Assembly (NCBI RefSeq): GCF_008831285.2
Contig: NC_045144.1
Location: 8,159,886 to 8,223,885, forward strand
Direction: 5' to 3'
From: Nymphaea colorata
Taxonomy: Eukaryota; Streptophyta; Magnoliopsida; Nymphaeales; Nymphaeaceae
DNA: 64,000 nt
Numbering within the stretch: position 1 is the stretch's first letter; every line of letters starts with the position of its first letter. The position numbers were made by a program, and so were the translations under genes. Under the pieces are notes generated by a model that was not told the origin of the DNA, did no database searches, and saw only the letters and a program-made list of their open reading frames with translations. This document shows, one piece after another, positions 12,806-26,159 of this stretch.

Positions 12806-14621
12806 AAGTGTTGTCTTTCTCCGTATTTATCTGTGACCTACGTGCAATAGGGGTATCCGGGCCTGTCCAAGGTTTTACATTTACAATTTTAAATCCAAAA
12901 CCATTCTTTTATTACCTTAACCATGATTAGCGGCTTATTGTATTGATGTAATTAACGAAAATGAATTTGAACATCGTGCAATTTTGTTAGCTCATTTAAT
13001 ACATACCCTGAGTCCCAGATATTCCTAAGAAGAAAAGGGACAGTGGGCACCAAATTTTTTTCCTAAGAATTTTACTAATGAGAAGCCAACGCCACAAATC
13101 TACATATTTAAAAGTGTTCTTGTAATCTCCATTCCTCTTACCTTCCGAGTTGTTGGTTGTATTAACATCACTAATGAAAGTGTTAGTTACTACACCTCCA
13201 TTTAAGATGCAAAGGCATAGTACCTATGGATATCAAGCTAAAAACACACTTCTTCACACATGCTCTTAATCTGACCAGCTAGTTAAGCCCTTTAATACAA
13301 ATTTTTATAATTAATTTCGCTTTGTTTCCATTAATTATGTTTGTTTATGCAGTTATTCTTGGATGTCGACCCATTTTTTTAACATAGAGTAACAATAGAA
13401 ATGCATTGATTTTTATTTTAATTGAACAAATACATATTTACATTGTATATACATTGTTTAAAAATGGCTTACATCACAACTAGTCATGACAACGCGTACA
13501 AAGTCTTCCAAGAGTATATATACAAAAACCAAGTTCACGGGACCAACACATTCCCTAGGTTTGGTGACAGAGAGAATATGCAGTGGCTATTAAGCTCCCC
13601 TATAAAGCACTTGCAATTTTAAAATAAATATCACCCTCAGCCCTGACGAGCAAAGCATAGTTGACCGAATTGGGAGCATAGGAATAAGGGTTTTGAAACA
13701 GTTCGCTTCCTACAGGCGCTATGATTTTGTAACAAATTGGGTGACAGTGTTAGACTAAGTCAACGGAATGTTGGGCCTATACCAGGCACCGGCATCACTG
13801 AGAAGTACTCCCTCTTCCCCAGTACAAAATTTTGTTCTCAAGTTGCAAATTAGGGTTTCTTTCATAGTCACAATTGGAGCTACTGCAGGCCGTATAACCT
13901 AAAACTAAACTCTTTAACTTATTCACTTTTTTTAAGTGCCAAAATGTCCGAATTAGGAAAGCGGTATGAGCAGATGGGCTCAGGCACAATAGAAATCCTC
14001 ATCTTCATGATAGGCAACAAAAAGCTCATATACGTGCAGAACCAACAAGTTTAAAACTGTTAATAACAGCAGTAAAATGAACTTCTTGCAGTGCATGATA
14101 CATAAATCGCACACTGGTTTGGGGTACAGCCCCTCTGTTTAGGCGCCACTCAATCATCTTAAATTTGATTTCATCAAAAAGCAGCAAGCACGTAAAAAGG
14201 GACCTGCACGGCTGCACAGACTTCATGCAAAACAGGCAGGAACAAACTCTTGATAGACATTGTTGCTTTATTTAAGCCCTGAAATGCCTTAAGTCTTTTC
14301 CAATATCAGCATTTGGATTGATTTATAGAATTGAAGTGGCCAAAATTAGATTGATTGAACACTCTGCAAATTTAATTTAAAAGGGAAAAAAATCAGATGC
14401 AATAATTAACCATCAAACAATGAGGTTAAATCACCATTCCTTTGACAAACTGAAAAAAGTTGACCACATAAAAGTATTATCCCACCGCAAATAGTATTTG
14501 CTAAGTTGTCGCCGAAATGATTCTAAACTGAAAAAATCATTAAACAAAATTCGCAAGTGCGCCCAAATACAAGCTGGAAACTTGGCTCGGTACAGAAAGG
14601 AAATAAAACAAAAATGTTGCT
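12806..14621. other. Spacer between RPL32 copies 1 and 2
   Basis: About 1.8 kb lies between the 5' end of copy 1 and the stop codon of copy 2. No coding exon is recognisable. The last hundred or so bases are the probable 3' UTR of copy 2. They share AAATCATTAAACAAAA with the sequence after the copy 1 stop, so the duplicated block extends past the coding region. Confidence 0.6.
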
Positions 14622-17600
14622 TCACTCGTCTTCTTGGCTGCGCAGCCTAGCAAGTTTGTTCGTAACAACAACATCAAGTTGAGCAGCTCTCTCGACAATC
14701 GCTTTACGCTTCAGAGTGGAGACATTGTGTGCAATCTCAGCGCAGAAAACCCTGTTTAATATGATAAACCAAATGTCATTGAAAGCTGGTGACCCAATGA
14801 GCAGCAAGCATGACTTGGCCAAAATCATGACAGGATAGATAGTCAACCATCACCTGTTATGCATCATCAGGAGATCCAGGTCGCTGGGATTGTGCACAAC
14901 AAACTTCTTGAAACCATTAGGAAGATAATGTCTTGTCTTCTTGTTAGAACCATAACCAATATTTGGCATGAGAGTGCATCCCTTGAATTTCCTTCTCACA
15001 CGTGAATCAATACCCTTCGGCCTTCGCCAATTTGTCTGTCGAATGCATTTAAATGTCTTGTAAGATGGAAAGCCACAAGAAACAAAGCCACATGCAAGAT
15101 ACCGGAAAATGTTTACAACATTTGCAGAGATGATTTGCAAAAAAACATCAACTTGAGATCCCCCCCAAATTTTTTCCCATCAAAGAATAAAATATAATGT
15201 GCACTTGAATGTAACTGGGAAAATGTCCAGAATGATAAAGCTGCAGTCCTTTGATTTTCTTTCTTCTTTAAGCCATTGGTAAATACTAGATACGGTTAGT
15301 ATTGCTAAAAAATTTGGTGTAGAAATGCGACCAAGGCAAACCTTTCCTCCTTAATCAATCATAACTGCTCAAACATTGTTAAAGTTTCCATTCCTTTTAT
15401 TACTGCTAGTGGTAAATGAAGGACCCTAGTTGTCTTCTTCTTCCAACATCTTAGTTCAAGTGACAGAAGCACTTCTAAGGGTTGCATCTCCACTAGTGTA
15501 CCGTACAAAGTCACGGTCATCAATCTCCAACATAACTAGCACGGTAAAAATCTCACAATGATGTAGGTGTCTTCACAAAGGCAGGTAAAAATCAGCGCTG
15601 AGAAGTGAAACGACTCTACAAGGTTTTTTGGAAAGAAAAAAAGATATCTAACACTTATAAGATATAATGAAAAGATTACGCAAAAGAAAAAGCTACATAT
15701 CTAAACTATAGACATTAAATGGCAAAGAAATTAAGTAACACTAAATATAACAAAGATATCATAATATTATGTGATTATTATGATAATCTCACCAAAATAT
15801 AGTTCCAAAAAGTGTAAAGTTATTTTTCCCTTCTAAAGCGCTCTGGGAGACATGATATTTTCAAAAAGAGAGAGAGAGAGAGAGAGAGAACTCGGCTGTT
15901 TGTGACAATGATCTTATATGCAAAATTTAATGAAACCCTTGTTAAATTTGTCCAAAACGGAGAGAGAACAGGACAATGGACAGATTTCGCAAAGCCTCTA
16001 AAGTGGACCAAAATCCAGCATGCAACAATTCCACCAACAGAAATTCGAATTTGCAACCACTCTTTGAATTATTATTATTATACATAAGACGTAGTTGCCA
16101 ACATCCCAACTAGCTGGTTACTATGTAACAAGCCAGTGACTAGTTGGTTAGAGATTTAGAGTAGTCAATCTAATCAGCCTAATTGTTAACTGACTAATCC
16201 CTGACATACAAATAATTAATTATAATTCATCAACTTAAAGAAACTGGTCCAGACTAGTTCCAATTAGCCCTTTCAGGGTTTTGAACAACCTGCCCAAAAC
16301 TTCTGATTTTGACAAGTTAGACAAAAGATGGCCATTCAAATTCAAACTCTTTAGAAAACTCCAAGTAAAACTGCACGTCGTGAAAGTTTAAATGCAATCA
16401 CTGCATTTTTGTCAATAGATCGTTACATAAACCAACATCCATCCTGACCGACTGACATCATGCATCTTGATATTTAAATTTCAATGTCTGCTGCAATTTT
16501 ATGGTGATTCAGGCTTACATAAAGTTTCTAAGGAATTGCAAGATAATATTTGCAGACCATTTTAACAAAGACATGCAACCAAGAGGCTTCCTGCTCACAT
16601 AAGTCATAAGCATTCCCAGTAGCCAAAAGGGATCATGTTTCAAGATAGGTTTTTCCTTTTCACTAATAACAGTGCAGCCAAATAGAGAAACATCTTCCCA
16701 CTTCATATCGTGACTGCTGTCACCCCCAGCCTCATACTGCTGTCAATTTCTTAAGGCTTAACCAACCACAGTTCATACCTATTCATTGGTCAATGCCTAC
16801 CACACGATAAAAGCGATGTACTTATATCCTACCAACTAACAAAATTCAAAGATTCTCGAGTTATACAATCTACGAGAGAACGTTGGCCTCTAAGCCTCTC
16901 CTATATGCATTGCATGCCTCTGCAAACTTGTACGCCACTGTCTTTTTTTTTTTTTCTTCATATAGCCTTTTCCCCCTTACTCTGTTATATTAGGTTCCTT
17001 CTTGCATCTAACTGGTACACAAATGCGCTAAATAACTTGCCATTTACTACTACAATACTTCACCATTTGCCAAAACATCTACTAAAGTACATGACTCGGC
17101 AAGCTGGTCATAACACCAGCGTTTTCTGTCGCATCAAACAGCAAATAGATCTACAATACCTTGATTCTTATCGAGGTTATATTTCCTTGTGAATTGGTGA
17201 AACTACTAACACCGTTTTGCTTTTTAAAGCCTTATCACAAATCACACAGGCACAGGTGCCCACCAATCATGTCCTGCTCATACAAATAGCAAATTTTTGC
17301 TAAGACCTACCCACTTCTTTAGTTCCTCTCAAACAGAAAAATCTATTGGCTTCCATCTCCTTTCTTGTTCGAACTTCTAGATAAATTGACCGTGGAGCAT
17401 TTCAAAGAGCTCCAATTTGTCCCAAATCTGGGAGATAAAATGCAACCAATCGGTTTACATATTCTACAACTCTACACTTGATTGGAATCTCCGATGTTGT
17501 TCATTCACAATCTGAAAAGCTCAATAAAGTCGGGAAGAAAACGATCCATACGAACACATAAAACAAAGTTAAAAGAGAGAGAGAGAGAGAGAGAAACCTT

Positions 17601-17687
17601 GACGGAGATCTTGCGGTCGCTCTGCGGCCTCTTGAACTTCTTGACTCTCTTTTTGATGATCTTCTTGCTCAGCAGAGGCACCGCCAT
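14622..17687 (-). CDS. RPL32: 60S ribosomal protein L32 (eL32), copy 2
   Basis: This is the second tandem RPL32 copy. Exons on the minus strand are 17598-17687, 14854-15035 and 14622-14751 (90 + 182 + 130 bp, 133 aa), with the same splice positions and phases as copy 1. Exon 1 protein is identical in all three copies. Residue 31 is Thr, the usual eL32 residue in the NWRR context, where copies 1 and 3 have Pro. Residue 81 is Ser and 92 Val. Intron 1 is 2562 bp. Several stretches align with the copy 1 intron (15.20-15.42 kb with 8.64-8.88 kb; 15.94-17.45 kb with 11.0-12.6 kb), so the whole gene was duplicated. A (GA)n run abuts the exon 1 donor. A perfect telo box lies upstream. Confidence 0.96.
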
Positions 17688-17763
17688 TGCCGCTTGATCC
17701 TGCTTGCCGTCCTCACCCTTCCTTGCCGCTTGTGGAAAGGGAGGGGAAGATAGCAAAGGATTC

Positions 17764-17771
17764 TAGGGTTT
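17764..17771 (-). promoter_or_regulatory. Telo box upstream of RPL32 copy 2
   Basis: TAGGGTTT on plus is AAACCCTA on minus, 77 bp upstream of the ATG at 17687. It is a perfect match to the telo box found in plant ribosomal-protein and translation-factor promoters. Confidence 0.6.
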
Positions 17772-18920
17772 AAAATTTGAGTATTTCCGTGTCCATCCTC
17801 AACTTATACACAATTGACACATCCATGCCTGCCCAATCTCACCTTTTTAACTTTTACATTTTCAAGGCCAATCTATTCTTGAATACCCTGTTGATTGGGT
17901 TGTTCAATGAGCAAGCCGAGCTTGACTCGTTTGAGCTCGTCTACATGACATCGACCTCTGCTCAAGTCGCATGTTACTCAAGTCCGAGTCGAGCTGTATG
18001 AGCTAACAAACTTAACTTGATAAACCGAGTTTGAACTTAAGATCGTCCACATGCAATGAGAAATCAGTGTAAACTCATATCTAGAGTCTCTATGTCAAAT
18101 TTCATTATTTAATCAAACAAACTACCCGCATTATCTCCCTTTGATGTACCCAACTGCCCATTAATATGGTCAGGGAAATATTCATTTGAGGAGAATGGGT
18201 CCACAAGGACAAAAGCAAATTCTACACCAACCAAATCAGAAGTAAGAAGTCTGTCTGTATTTAGTTTTGTTCATAAGGAAGCACATTGTGTCGATTTCAT
18301 AGTTTCTCTCCGAATAATAATATATAGTTTCAATAACTAACTTAAACCACTTTAAGAAAACGAGTGGATTTATCAGTAGCATTAAGTAAAGTATGAATTT
18401 TATTTTATTAATTTGAGAAGAGCCGTCTAAATTCTAATTTTGTCATATCATTATTAGAACCTAGAGGGCATGAGAAGGTATGAAGGGAGCCTTTCCCTCT
18501 CTCTATGATACGCAAGTGCATGTGAAGGAAGGAGGCTCCTTTCATTACTCCTCCTAACACGTAACTTGCTCGGTTCAAACAATTAAAGGTTATATATGAA
18601 GCCAAGTTTAGAGTCTACATACAACAATTAAAGGCACAGTAACAACATTGGAAAAGAGAGAGCGAGTCTATAAGAGATTATTTTTAGTATAGAAGCACAA
18701 ATTTTGGAACAAGCTTGCTTTGGCACCAAATAATGTGATTCAATATTAGCTGTTAGGGAATTAACAAATTAACCGCTGGTCAAAACAATGGAGAATATCA
18801 GTCTAAGTCAAATCAAATGGAAGTAATATTGAAGAAGATAAAATAAGTAAAACTACTTAAAACACATAGTTACTGTTACAGAGCGGTCCAAGCATTGTAT
18901 TTTTATGAAGAGGAAAATGG
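17772..18920. other. Intergenic region, RPL32 copy 2 to gar2-related gene
   Basis: No gene is seen. At about 17.9-18.04 kb lies a patch of GAGCTCG/GAGTCGAGCT-type motifs, repeated in related form at about 43.49-43.58 kb. Such motifs are common in plant MITE ends, but no clear termini are visible. Confidence 0.5.
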
Positions 18921-19280
18921 TCTGTGAGAAACAGAAACCGTGGCCTTGAAAGAATGCCTACAGCGACCGAGTTCGTTACTTCGGCCGCACCAACCTACAG
19001 TTTGTTTCTCTCCCGCTCTCTAAATTTGGCCATCTCCATCTGCATCCCCAGCACTTCTGCCTGTGTTCATCGAGAAGAGAAACAGCCTGCACATCTCCCC
19101 GACACCATTATTCACCTCTCTCCTTCTATCTTTTTCCACACGCCCTTTTCCTGTCGATCGGCACTGCAAGAAGCCCATCGATCGTCTCTTATCTCTTTCC
19201 ATTCCTCTTCATCTTCCGTTCAGGGATTTCTGGCCTTTTTAGTTTTATTTGGTAGGACGTCGATGTCGCAGCGCTAGAAT

Positions 19281-19936
19281 ATGGAGATTTTAGTGACTCG
19301 GGTGAGTTTGGCATCAGCCATCTTTCTCGTTCTTCCTTCCAATTCCTTAGCTCCACATTCCTCTTGGTGCTTTCTTGTACTTTCATGTTTTCAATCTGTT
19401 ATTCTCTTTTGCTTAAGAGTACAATTTCCCTTTCTTGGCGCAAGGGAATTCTATTCGCTCCACCATACATGGTTGACGATATCTTTCCAAAGGTTGATCT
19501 TACGGTTCTCACAATTATTATTTCCAAAGGAGATGTGCTGTATTCATAAGGCGAGGACAAACAACGACTAAGTGGTCTGAGAATTTGTATCTTCTATAAG
19601 ATTTTATGTCTACTTTAAGACAATTTTTACAGAAAATGACCTGCAATCATGGTTCCGTTTTTGGGGATCTAAACAATTCAATTCATTTTTCCTTTTTCAT
19701 AATATGCAAAGCAGTCGGTAATTGACTGAAGCCACTGAACCATGTTTTTGGTCTCTGTGGAGATGTTTGCTATAAGTTTTGAATCCTGCAAGATCTATTC
19801 CTACATAAGCCTTTAACTGTGGAGATTTGGCTAGTTTGTACATGATGCAGGCTAAATTGATTCCTTCCCTTTGCTCAAAGTTTATGAATGCTTAGTAATA
19901 ACAGAAGCTCATTTTTCTCTTATATAATGCAGCTAT
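19281..19936 (+). other. Possible intron-split uORF in the 5' leader
   Basis: An ATG at 19281 opens seven codons (MEILVTR) up to a strong donor (CGG|GTGAGT after 19301). A good acceptor at 19931-19932 (TAATGCAG) lies 63 bp before the main ATG. Joining them gives MEILVTRL and a stop. If this leader intron is used, an eight-codon uORF precedes the gar2-related gene. Transcript evidence is needed. Confidence 0.35.
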
Positions 19937-19995
19937 AGCAGACAGTGATTCAATTTGTACAATCATAGAATCCACCTTGCTTGGAGCCATCAGTT

Positions 19996-22429
19996 ATGGA
20001 GGCGACCAATGAAGCTGGCAAGCATCCAAATGGTCTAGAAGATGAAGGTGTGAAAGAAGATGCAATCTCGAAACCAACAGAAGATGCTAGAATGGCTACT
20101 ACATCCTCGTCTTCCTTCTGTTCTTCAGCTGATGGAGATGATTTCTTTCAACTTGAAACAAGCACGCTGGAAGAAGCTGCGACAAGCTTAGGCGGTGAAA
20201 GAATAGAATGTATGGAGAGTTGCAGAGTTGAAACTGACAAAATAGAGGTGAAGACTCTGAAGCAGAGCAGAGAAGATGAAGATGAGCTTTCTGCACCAAC
20301 TCAAACCGAGGATCGTCCGAATGAAAAGCCATGCATATCAGGCAGCATCTCTTCTGATTTTTCAGTTGGCGGCAATTCAGATGACAGAACTTCTGCAAAA
20401 TCCATGAGTGACTGCAGCCGAGAATTCGTGATTGATGAGAATATTGATGTTAACGCCGACATGACGTTCAAGTCAAACCACTCGGCACTGGATTACAGCC
20501 ATGTTTCTCAGTCAGAAAATTATAGCACCTACTTGGGATTTGCAAAGCAATCGCTTGCGAGCTATGGCAATGAAAAACCAGATGCTTACGACCCTATGAG
20601 AATCCCTGCGTCTATCTTCTCCAAGCCCCAGAGTACCATGGAGTGGAGTGTGGCTTCAAATGACTCGTCATACAACGTTCAGGTAAGAAGTTCAAGTTTT
20701 CCTCATAGTAAAAAAAATCTCCAACATTTTTCTCTACCATCGTCATTTTGAAAGCAGCTGATATTATTGGTCAAATATTGCGACATTTAGATATTACCAG
20801 CCAGCAAAAGCATCACGATACTATCAGAATATTATCCCAAGATATCTCTGTTAGAAGCTTCCAAAAGTCTCCATGTGGTTCACCTAATTGTCTCTTTATA
20901 TATCTTTACAAAAAAGATACTAGAGGACCTCTTGTCCCAACCTTATTTTCTGGTTTCTTATGCTTTAAAAACTTAAAAATTTTCTCAAAGAGAAACCACA
21001 TCTTTAAGGGAAAACTCCTGACAAAACCTTGTCGATAATGATAATGGCCGTGACCATGCTTTCCTTACAGGCCACCTTTTATTTTGACAAGTCCAGCAGA
21101 TTAAGACGAAATTGTCTTGCTTCTTCCCCTGCCCATTGGTCTTTCACCTGTGAAGGATCCATGGTTGCAGGCTTGATACTTAAGAGCTCGGAGATTCATG
21201 ATAACTCAAATGTGGCAATCTGCAGGGAAAACGTGTTGATGCACAGCAGAAACCGCCTGTTATTCTGGCTATTCCTCGTGCTAATAGCATGCCACGCCAC
21301 TCTGATGCCAGCGTCCGTTCCTTTGCATTTCCAATGTACTCTCTCTGTCTCTCTCGCTTTCTCTCTCTATAGATATATGTGGGCGTGTGTGCGCTTTTCT
21401 TGATATCTCACTTTTATATTGCTTTGTGGCATATAAATGAATGCAAAATGTATAAACTCATAGAGTTCGAAAAAATCATGACAATCAGATATGTTAATCA
21501 GGTTTTATGTATAAGCTTTTCAAAATTAATCATCTTAGGTAATTCAGTTTATGAAATCCAATCTTGATATGTTTACTATTTCTTTATTGTTATTTTCATT
21601 CATTATGCATCAACTTATATTATTTAGATTTGTAAAGCAAAAAAACATACTAAAACAGTGAGAGGCTCGTCTAAGAGGAACATTTAGGGGGGCATCATTT
21701 TTTTGCATAATACGAGCAGTTCCTTTTCTTTTGTCAAACACGTATAAGCACTCGAATCTGTGAGGAGTTTTATACCAATCAAGGCCGGCAAAATCATTAA
21801 CATTACTCCTTTTTCAACTCCGTGCATGCTCTTCTTTTGCTATATATATATAGGTAGTGGTTGGAGAAACTGCTGCTTTGGATTCATTGGTCTTGCTAAT
21901 GACAACTGTTACACAGAATCTGGATTATATTTTGCTGAAGAGATGAGGAAACCACCACTTTATACAGAAAATACAGACAAATAAGATCCATGAAGCTGTT
22001 TACCTTAAAGGGTTTGCAAAAGGCTTGACCATGCTGTTGGTGATTTTTTTTTCTTGGTAATACTGGTTGAAGGCCAACTTGTTTCCCCTACATGATCGTT
22101 AGTTAGACAATGGCATCCTTCTGTGTTCGTTATTAAATGCTTTCTCTTTTTCTTTCTCATTCCGCTTTTCATCCAACATCGAGTATTGATAACTTTGTCT
22201 CTAATACACACAGTTGCGCACATAGACACATACACATATGTAAATCATATATGCAGTCTTCCATGCTTTTGTATGAATTTGTAACTTCAATTTTATTTGC
22301 AGTTTGACAGCAGATGGACATAATGCGTCTCGCAAGGTGGAAGAAGAAAGCCAGGCTGTTCCCCAAGTGGATCAGGAGAAGCCAGGATTGCCTCCTCGTG
22401 CATGGTTCTCCTGCCTATTCTGTTGCTGA
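19996..22429 (+). CDS. gar2-related plant protein, function unknown
   Basis: Three coding exons, 19996-20682, 21226-21335 and 22303-22429, join in frame (924 bp, 307 aa). ATG 19996 is the first in-frame ATG; the upstream TTG is not a plausible start. The protein is acidic and Ser/Thr-rich for about 200 residues. It then has the block I recall from plant proteins annotated '18S pre-ribosomal assembly protein gar2-related': a SIF..KP segment, then EWSVASND (216-223). Exon 2 adds a Pro/Arg/Ser stretch ending SFAFP (261-265), continuing ILT across the last junction. The end is cysteine-rich, WFSCLFCC (300-307). There is no RNA-binding domain, so the 'gar2' name is only a label. Exon 2 is the least certain, as another exon could lie between 20683 and 21225. 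A 5' UTR intron (19302-19932) is likely. Confidence 0.68.
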
Positions 22430-25400
22430 CATCATGGGATAATATGCGCGCAAGCTTTCCTCAGGTGTGCCAAGCATTGCAGATGGATACCCTGAATCCA
22501 TTGACCCATATTTAAGGCCACTAGAGTCCACACCTGCTTCCTTTTTGTCTCTGCCGATCAGCCTGTTTCTGCTACATGTCTCAGTTGCGTCTGTAAGTAT
22601 TCTTGAAGGGGTCGGTAGATGTCTAAAGTGCAATATGCTTTGAACGTTGAGAGAGTGTGCAGGTGGTCGTTGTTGAAGTGGACTGCGTGAGCGGTGGCAA
22701 CTGGTTGCCGCTGCTGCTTGTTTTCCTGCTGTCCTCTTTCTCTCTTGTTGATTCTGTAAATTGTATTGTAAAAAATTCTACTGGTAGTGATTTTCGAAGT
22801 TCTAGTTCAGCATCGAGTTTTCGTTTTGGGAGCAAGGATCAGGGAAAATGATAAAATGTTGGAAAATAACATAGCATAACATTCTAAACTGGTATCTGGT
22901 GAGTGACGTCACGAAACTGTCAATTATTTCAGCAAGAGAGGGGGTGGTTTTATGTGGTCTTTGAAGTCTGTAGGATATCAAGTGCTCTTCATGTTATGCA
23001 GAAGCATGAATGTTCATGGAATGGTTTGGCCTTTGGGAGTGCTGACTTTTAGACAGAGATCTAGTTTAGGTATTTTAAAATTAGGTAAATATTGGGGGCT
23101 GTTTGGCGATTAGCACAGTTTGTCACTGTTTCATTAATCTGCTCCAAGACTGTATTATTGTAACAAGTTACTTACTTTGACAGTATTTTATGAATCTGCC
23201 CTAATCTTTGGGGTATGTCTATAGAATAATAACAAACTATTACTATTGCCAAACACCCTTACTCAAAATGAAAAACACTTAAATAACATTTTTTTTGTCA
23301 AGTCAGAATCGGATCCACTGCAGCCAAAATTTCCAAACTCCTTGTACCAAATTTGCGGGTCTGCAACCTAGTATCAATCTACCATTTGCATATGTATGTT
23401 TCACATGTTTTGTGTTATGACTTCTGAAATAACTTTAAAATTATGAACTTGAATTTGGCAAATAGAAATTTATGGAAGTTTCTCATATCTGCTTATCTGT
23501 GGTAGTTGTTTACCAGACAGTTATTCATTTAGGACTACTGCAACTTTTTTGGGTCAATGAAGGGAAATTATTTGGTGTTAGATTTCAACAGGTGGCATGC
23601 ATGTTTATCATAAGCAGGTTGCCCAAGCAATTGACATAATTGTGTTCATTAGCACTTTTGGTGCATTATTGTTATAGCTGTCTTTTCATATGAAACTGTT
23701 TGTTGCCTTTGATCCCTAACAATTATTTCTTACTTTTTGGGCGTACTCAACTTTTCTCTTAAAAACAATCAGTCGTTTTAATTTCGTGTAACTATGGTTT
23801 TGCATGTTTTGTATATATACAAATCAAATGCAATAGCTATTACAAGAAAATGGCAGAAATAAAAAGGGTTGAATGCATATTCTTTACGTAACCAAATCCT
23901 TCATTATCACATTTATGTTCCTTGTAGTTTTGAAGCATGTACCTTTTTCCTCATTCACTTCCATGTTCCTCACTTGAAACTCTGCATCCAGTTGAGATGT
24001 AGGTATTGAAATATTTTACCTACTTCTTGTTATTATTGGCAACTTACCTATTTAGTCTAGCACCTTTTAGATATCGTGTTACTTTTATTGTTATGCACTT
24101 ATTGCAATAACTCCTTTGATATATGTGTGTTGTGTGTGTTGGGGGGTGCATATATATATATATATTAGCAAGCTCATTATTTTCATGTTATTAATTTTAA
24201 TCACTCGACATGATAAAAACAGTCACCAAGACTCTCAAATTGTATAGTTATGTAGTCTTTATTTTTTTTCACTTAAACATATAATGTGTAACATTATTTT
24301 CCATATTGCATCCTAAGTTATAATACTAAGATACTTTCGTTTTTTCCTCGTCGAACAATGTATATATTTTGTTATCATGGCAATGCATTGTAACTATTTG
24401 GCATTTGTCGTGTAAATAATATTTGTGGCACTAGAATGTTCATTCTTGTTTACCTTTCATTTCTTTGAATCGTTGTGTCATTTACTTATTATTGTTGTTG
24501 ACTTCAATAATAATGTTCTTAATAGTGTGTGGTTAATAACAGTGAAAGTAATGCTAGCAAACTTTATAGGATCATAGCCTTGATAGGAGAAAATGTTATA
24601 AAAAATAGCATATACCAATAACTATAATAATCAAAGGAGAAAATAGGGTCATTGGCAATGAAGTTATATATCTCTTGATGTGATTGATGTGAGCATGAAA
24701 AATATTTCATCTAATCACTAGGTTACTAATCCCCCACTCTCTTGGAGTGTTAAGCCTGCTTTTGATGCATCATGTGACGTTTTTTATATGCTTCAACTTG
24801 CATGTCAGTGCTCCTGTTATCTATCCTTTTTATTCGTGTTTCCATTATTTATTTTGTATTTAATATTGTAGTCATTTTATTGTATTCAATTGGCATTATT
24901 TAAAGATTTCAAAAGTCGATGCCCTTTCTTATGTTAATCAGAGATTTTTCAAGGTATTGCAAAGATTATCCCCTAAAAGGTGGGTAACACTGCTTTGGTC
25001 AGGGGTTAGTAGGTGGCTAATCCGTTAGGAGCATCAACCTCTTATGCGACAAAAAGGGATTACTAGTGGGCTGCCAAAATCCTCCATATAAGCCGTTGGA
25101 ATTATTGTTTTCTTTAGAACTTGATTGCAAGGACCCAAAAAGAATGTAATATGGACATACGAAACAAATATGCATATGTTTTTCAATGTTTCATGATCAC
25201 ATACAAGTAAAAGAAAAAATTAGTTGGATTTGGGAGTTAGAAATCTGATTGAATTCTTATTCAACTTTAAACTTGAATGTTAGTGCAAGAGCCAGAATAG
25301 TGCAAGAGCCAGAATTGAGTTTGGTTTTTGTTTTCTCATACCCATACTTGGAACTGAATAATCAGTTTAATCAAGCTTCTCAAACACTTGGATCTGAACT

Positions 25401-25850
25401 ATGAATGATTTATGTTGCTTGAGAACTTAGCGTAATATATGCATTTTAAACAAGTAGCTATTAGACCCTCGTAAACCATATTGATAAGAAGATCAGATAA
25501 TAGAGAAGTCAGACTGGTTCTTCAAGAATCCAAAACACTCTTCAAATGAGGGGAGAGAGAGAGAGAGAGAGAGAGAGTCAGACAAATGGCTTTTCTTAAA
25601 ACTTATTAAAAACAACTTGACTTATATACACTAAAAAAAATGCAGTTCGGACCCAACAGTTGCGACATGAGATGTGAATCAACACGGATCCAACCATGCG
25701 TGCCTTCTATTTCTGTCCCAATCTGGAATATGGATCGTGTAACTGTCTGGATCCAATAGCATGACCAGGAACTGGGTCCAAAACCTCGAGCGAGACGATC
25801 CTAGTGGCGTTTGTGATATTTTTCGAGGAACTTAGGTGTAGAATGGTCAT
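22430..25850. other. Intergenic region with likely 3' UTR and a MITE
   Basis: The first few hundred bases are probably the 3' UTR of the gar2-related gene. Beyond that I see no gene: a candidate Tourist-like MITE near 23.1 kb, a TA run near 24.15 kb, a 17-bp tandem repeat near 25.28 kb (AGTGCAAGAGCCAGAAT twice) and a GA microsatellite at about 25.55-25.58 kb. The last 100 bases become GC-richer approaching the RPA1 promoter. Confidence 0.6.
23095..23272. mobile_element. Candidate MITE (GGGCTGTTTGGC ends)
   Basis: The left end GGGGCTGTTTGGCGATTAG and the reverse complement of the right end, AAGGGTGTTTGGCAATAGT, are similar inverted ends about 175 bp apart. Ends of the GGGCTGTTTGGC type are common in plant Tourist-like (PIF/Harbinger) MITEs. 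No clear TAA target duplication was found, so superfamily and limits are tentative. Confidence 0.45.
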
Positions 25851-25862
25851 TACGCAGCCATG

Positions 25863-25924
25863 GCGCCAAAAAATCGAAGAGCGCGGGAATCTCAAAATAT
25901 CGAAGCAAGACATCTCGCGGGAAA
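25863..25924 (+). promoter_or_regulatory. Cluster of E2F-like sites upstream of RPA1
   Basis: Three matches to the E2F/DP consensus TTTSSCGC (complement GCGSSAAA) fall within 62 bp. GCGCCAAA at 25863-25870 and GCGGGAAA at 25917-25924 are perfect. GCGGGAAT at 25883-25890 has one mismatch. They lie about 235-300 bp upstream of the RPA1 ATG (26160). E2F factors drive S-phase genes, and E2F sites are known near plant replication genes. The position fits proliferation-linked control of this gene. Confidence 0.7.
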
Positions 25925-26159
25925 TTTCAAGATAAAAGGGGAGGGAGCGAAATCCGTGAAAAGGAGGGAAAGTTTCGATATTTGTACGCCCACCGTTCGC
26001 ATGTTCGTCTTCTTCTTCATCGTGCTCTGTCTCTCCTTCCAGATCTAAGGGCAGGACCTTCTCTGCCTTCCCTTCTCTGACTTTTCTGGCTATTCTTCTG
26101 TTGCTTGTTGATCTGAGACGAGGGTGCCAAGGAGTAGAGAGAGTAGAAACGGGAAAAAG

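Noticed and set aside
21029-21403. 124-codon frame overlapping exon 2 of the gar2-related gene
   Set aside because: It reads exon 2 in the wrong frame. The frame giving SFAFP and a phase-matched junction to ILT is the family-like one.
25860-26048. Frame beginning ATGGCGCCAAAAAATCG as an upstream coding exon or uORF of RPA1
   Set aside because: It overlaps the E2F cluster, is probably in the promoter and has no homology. RPA1 is complete from 26160.
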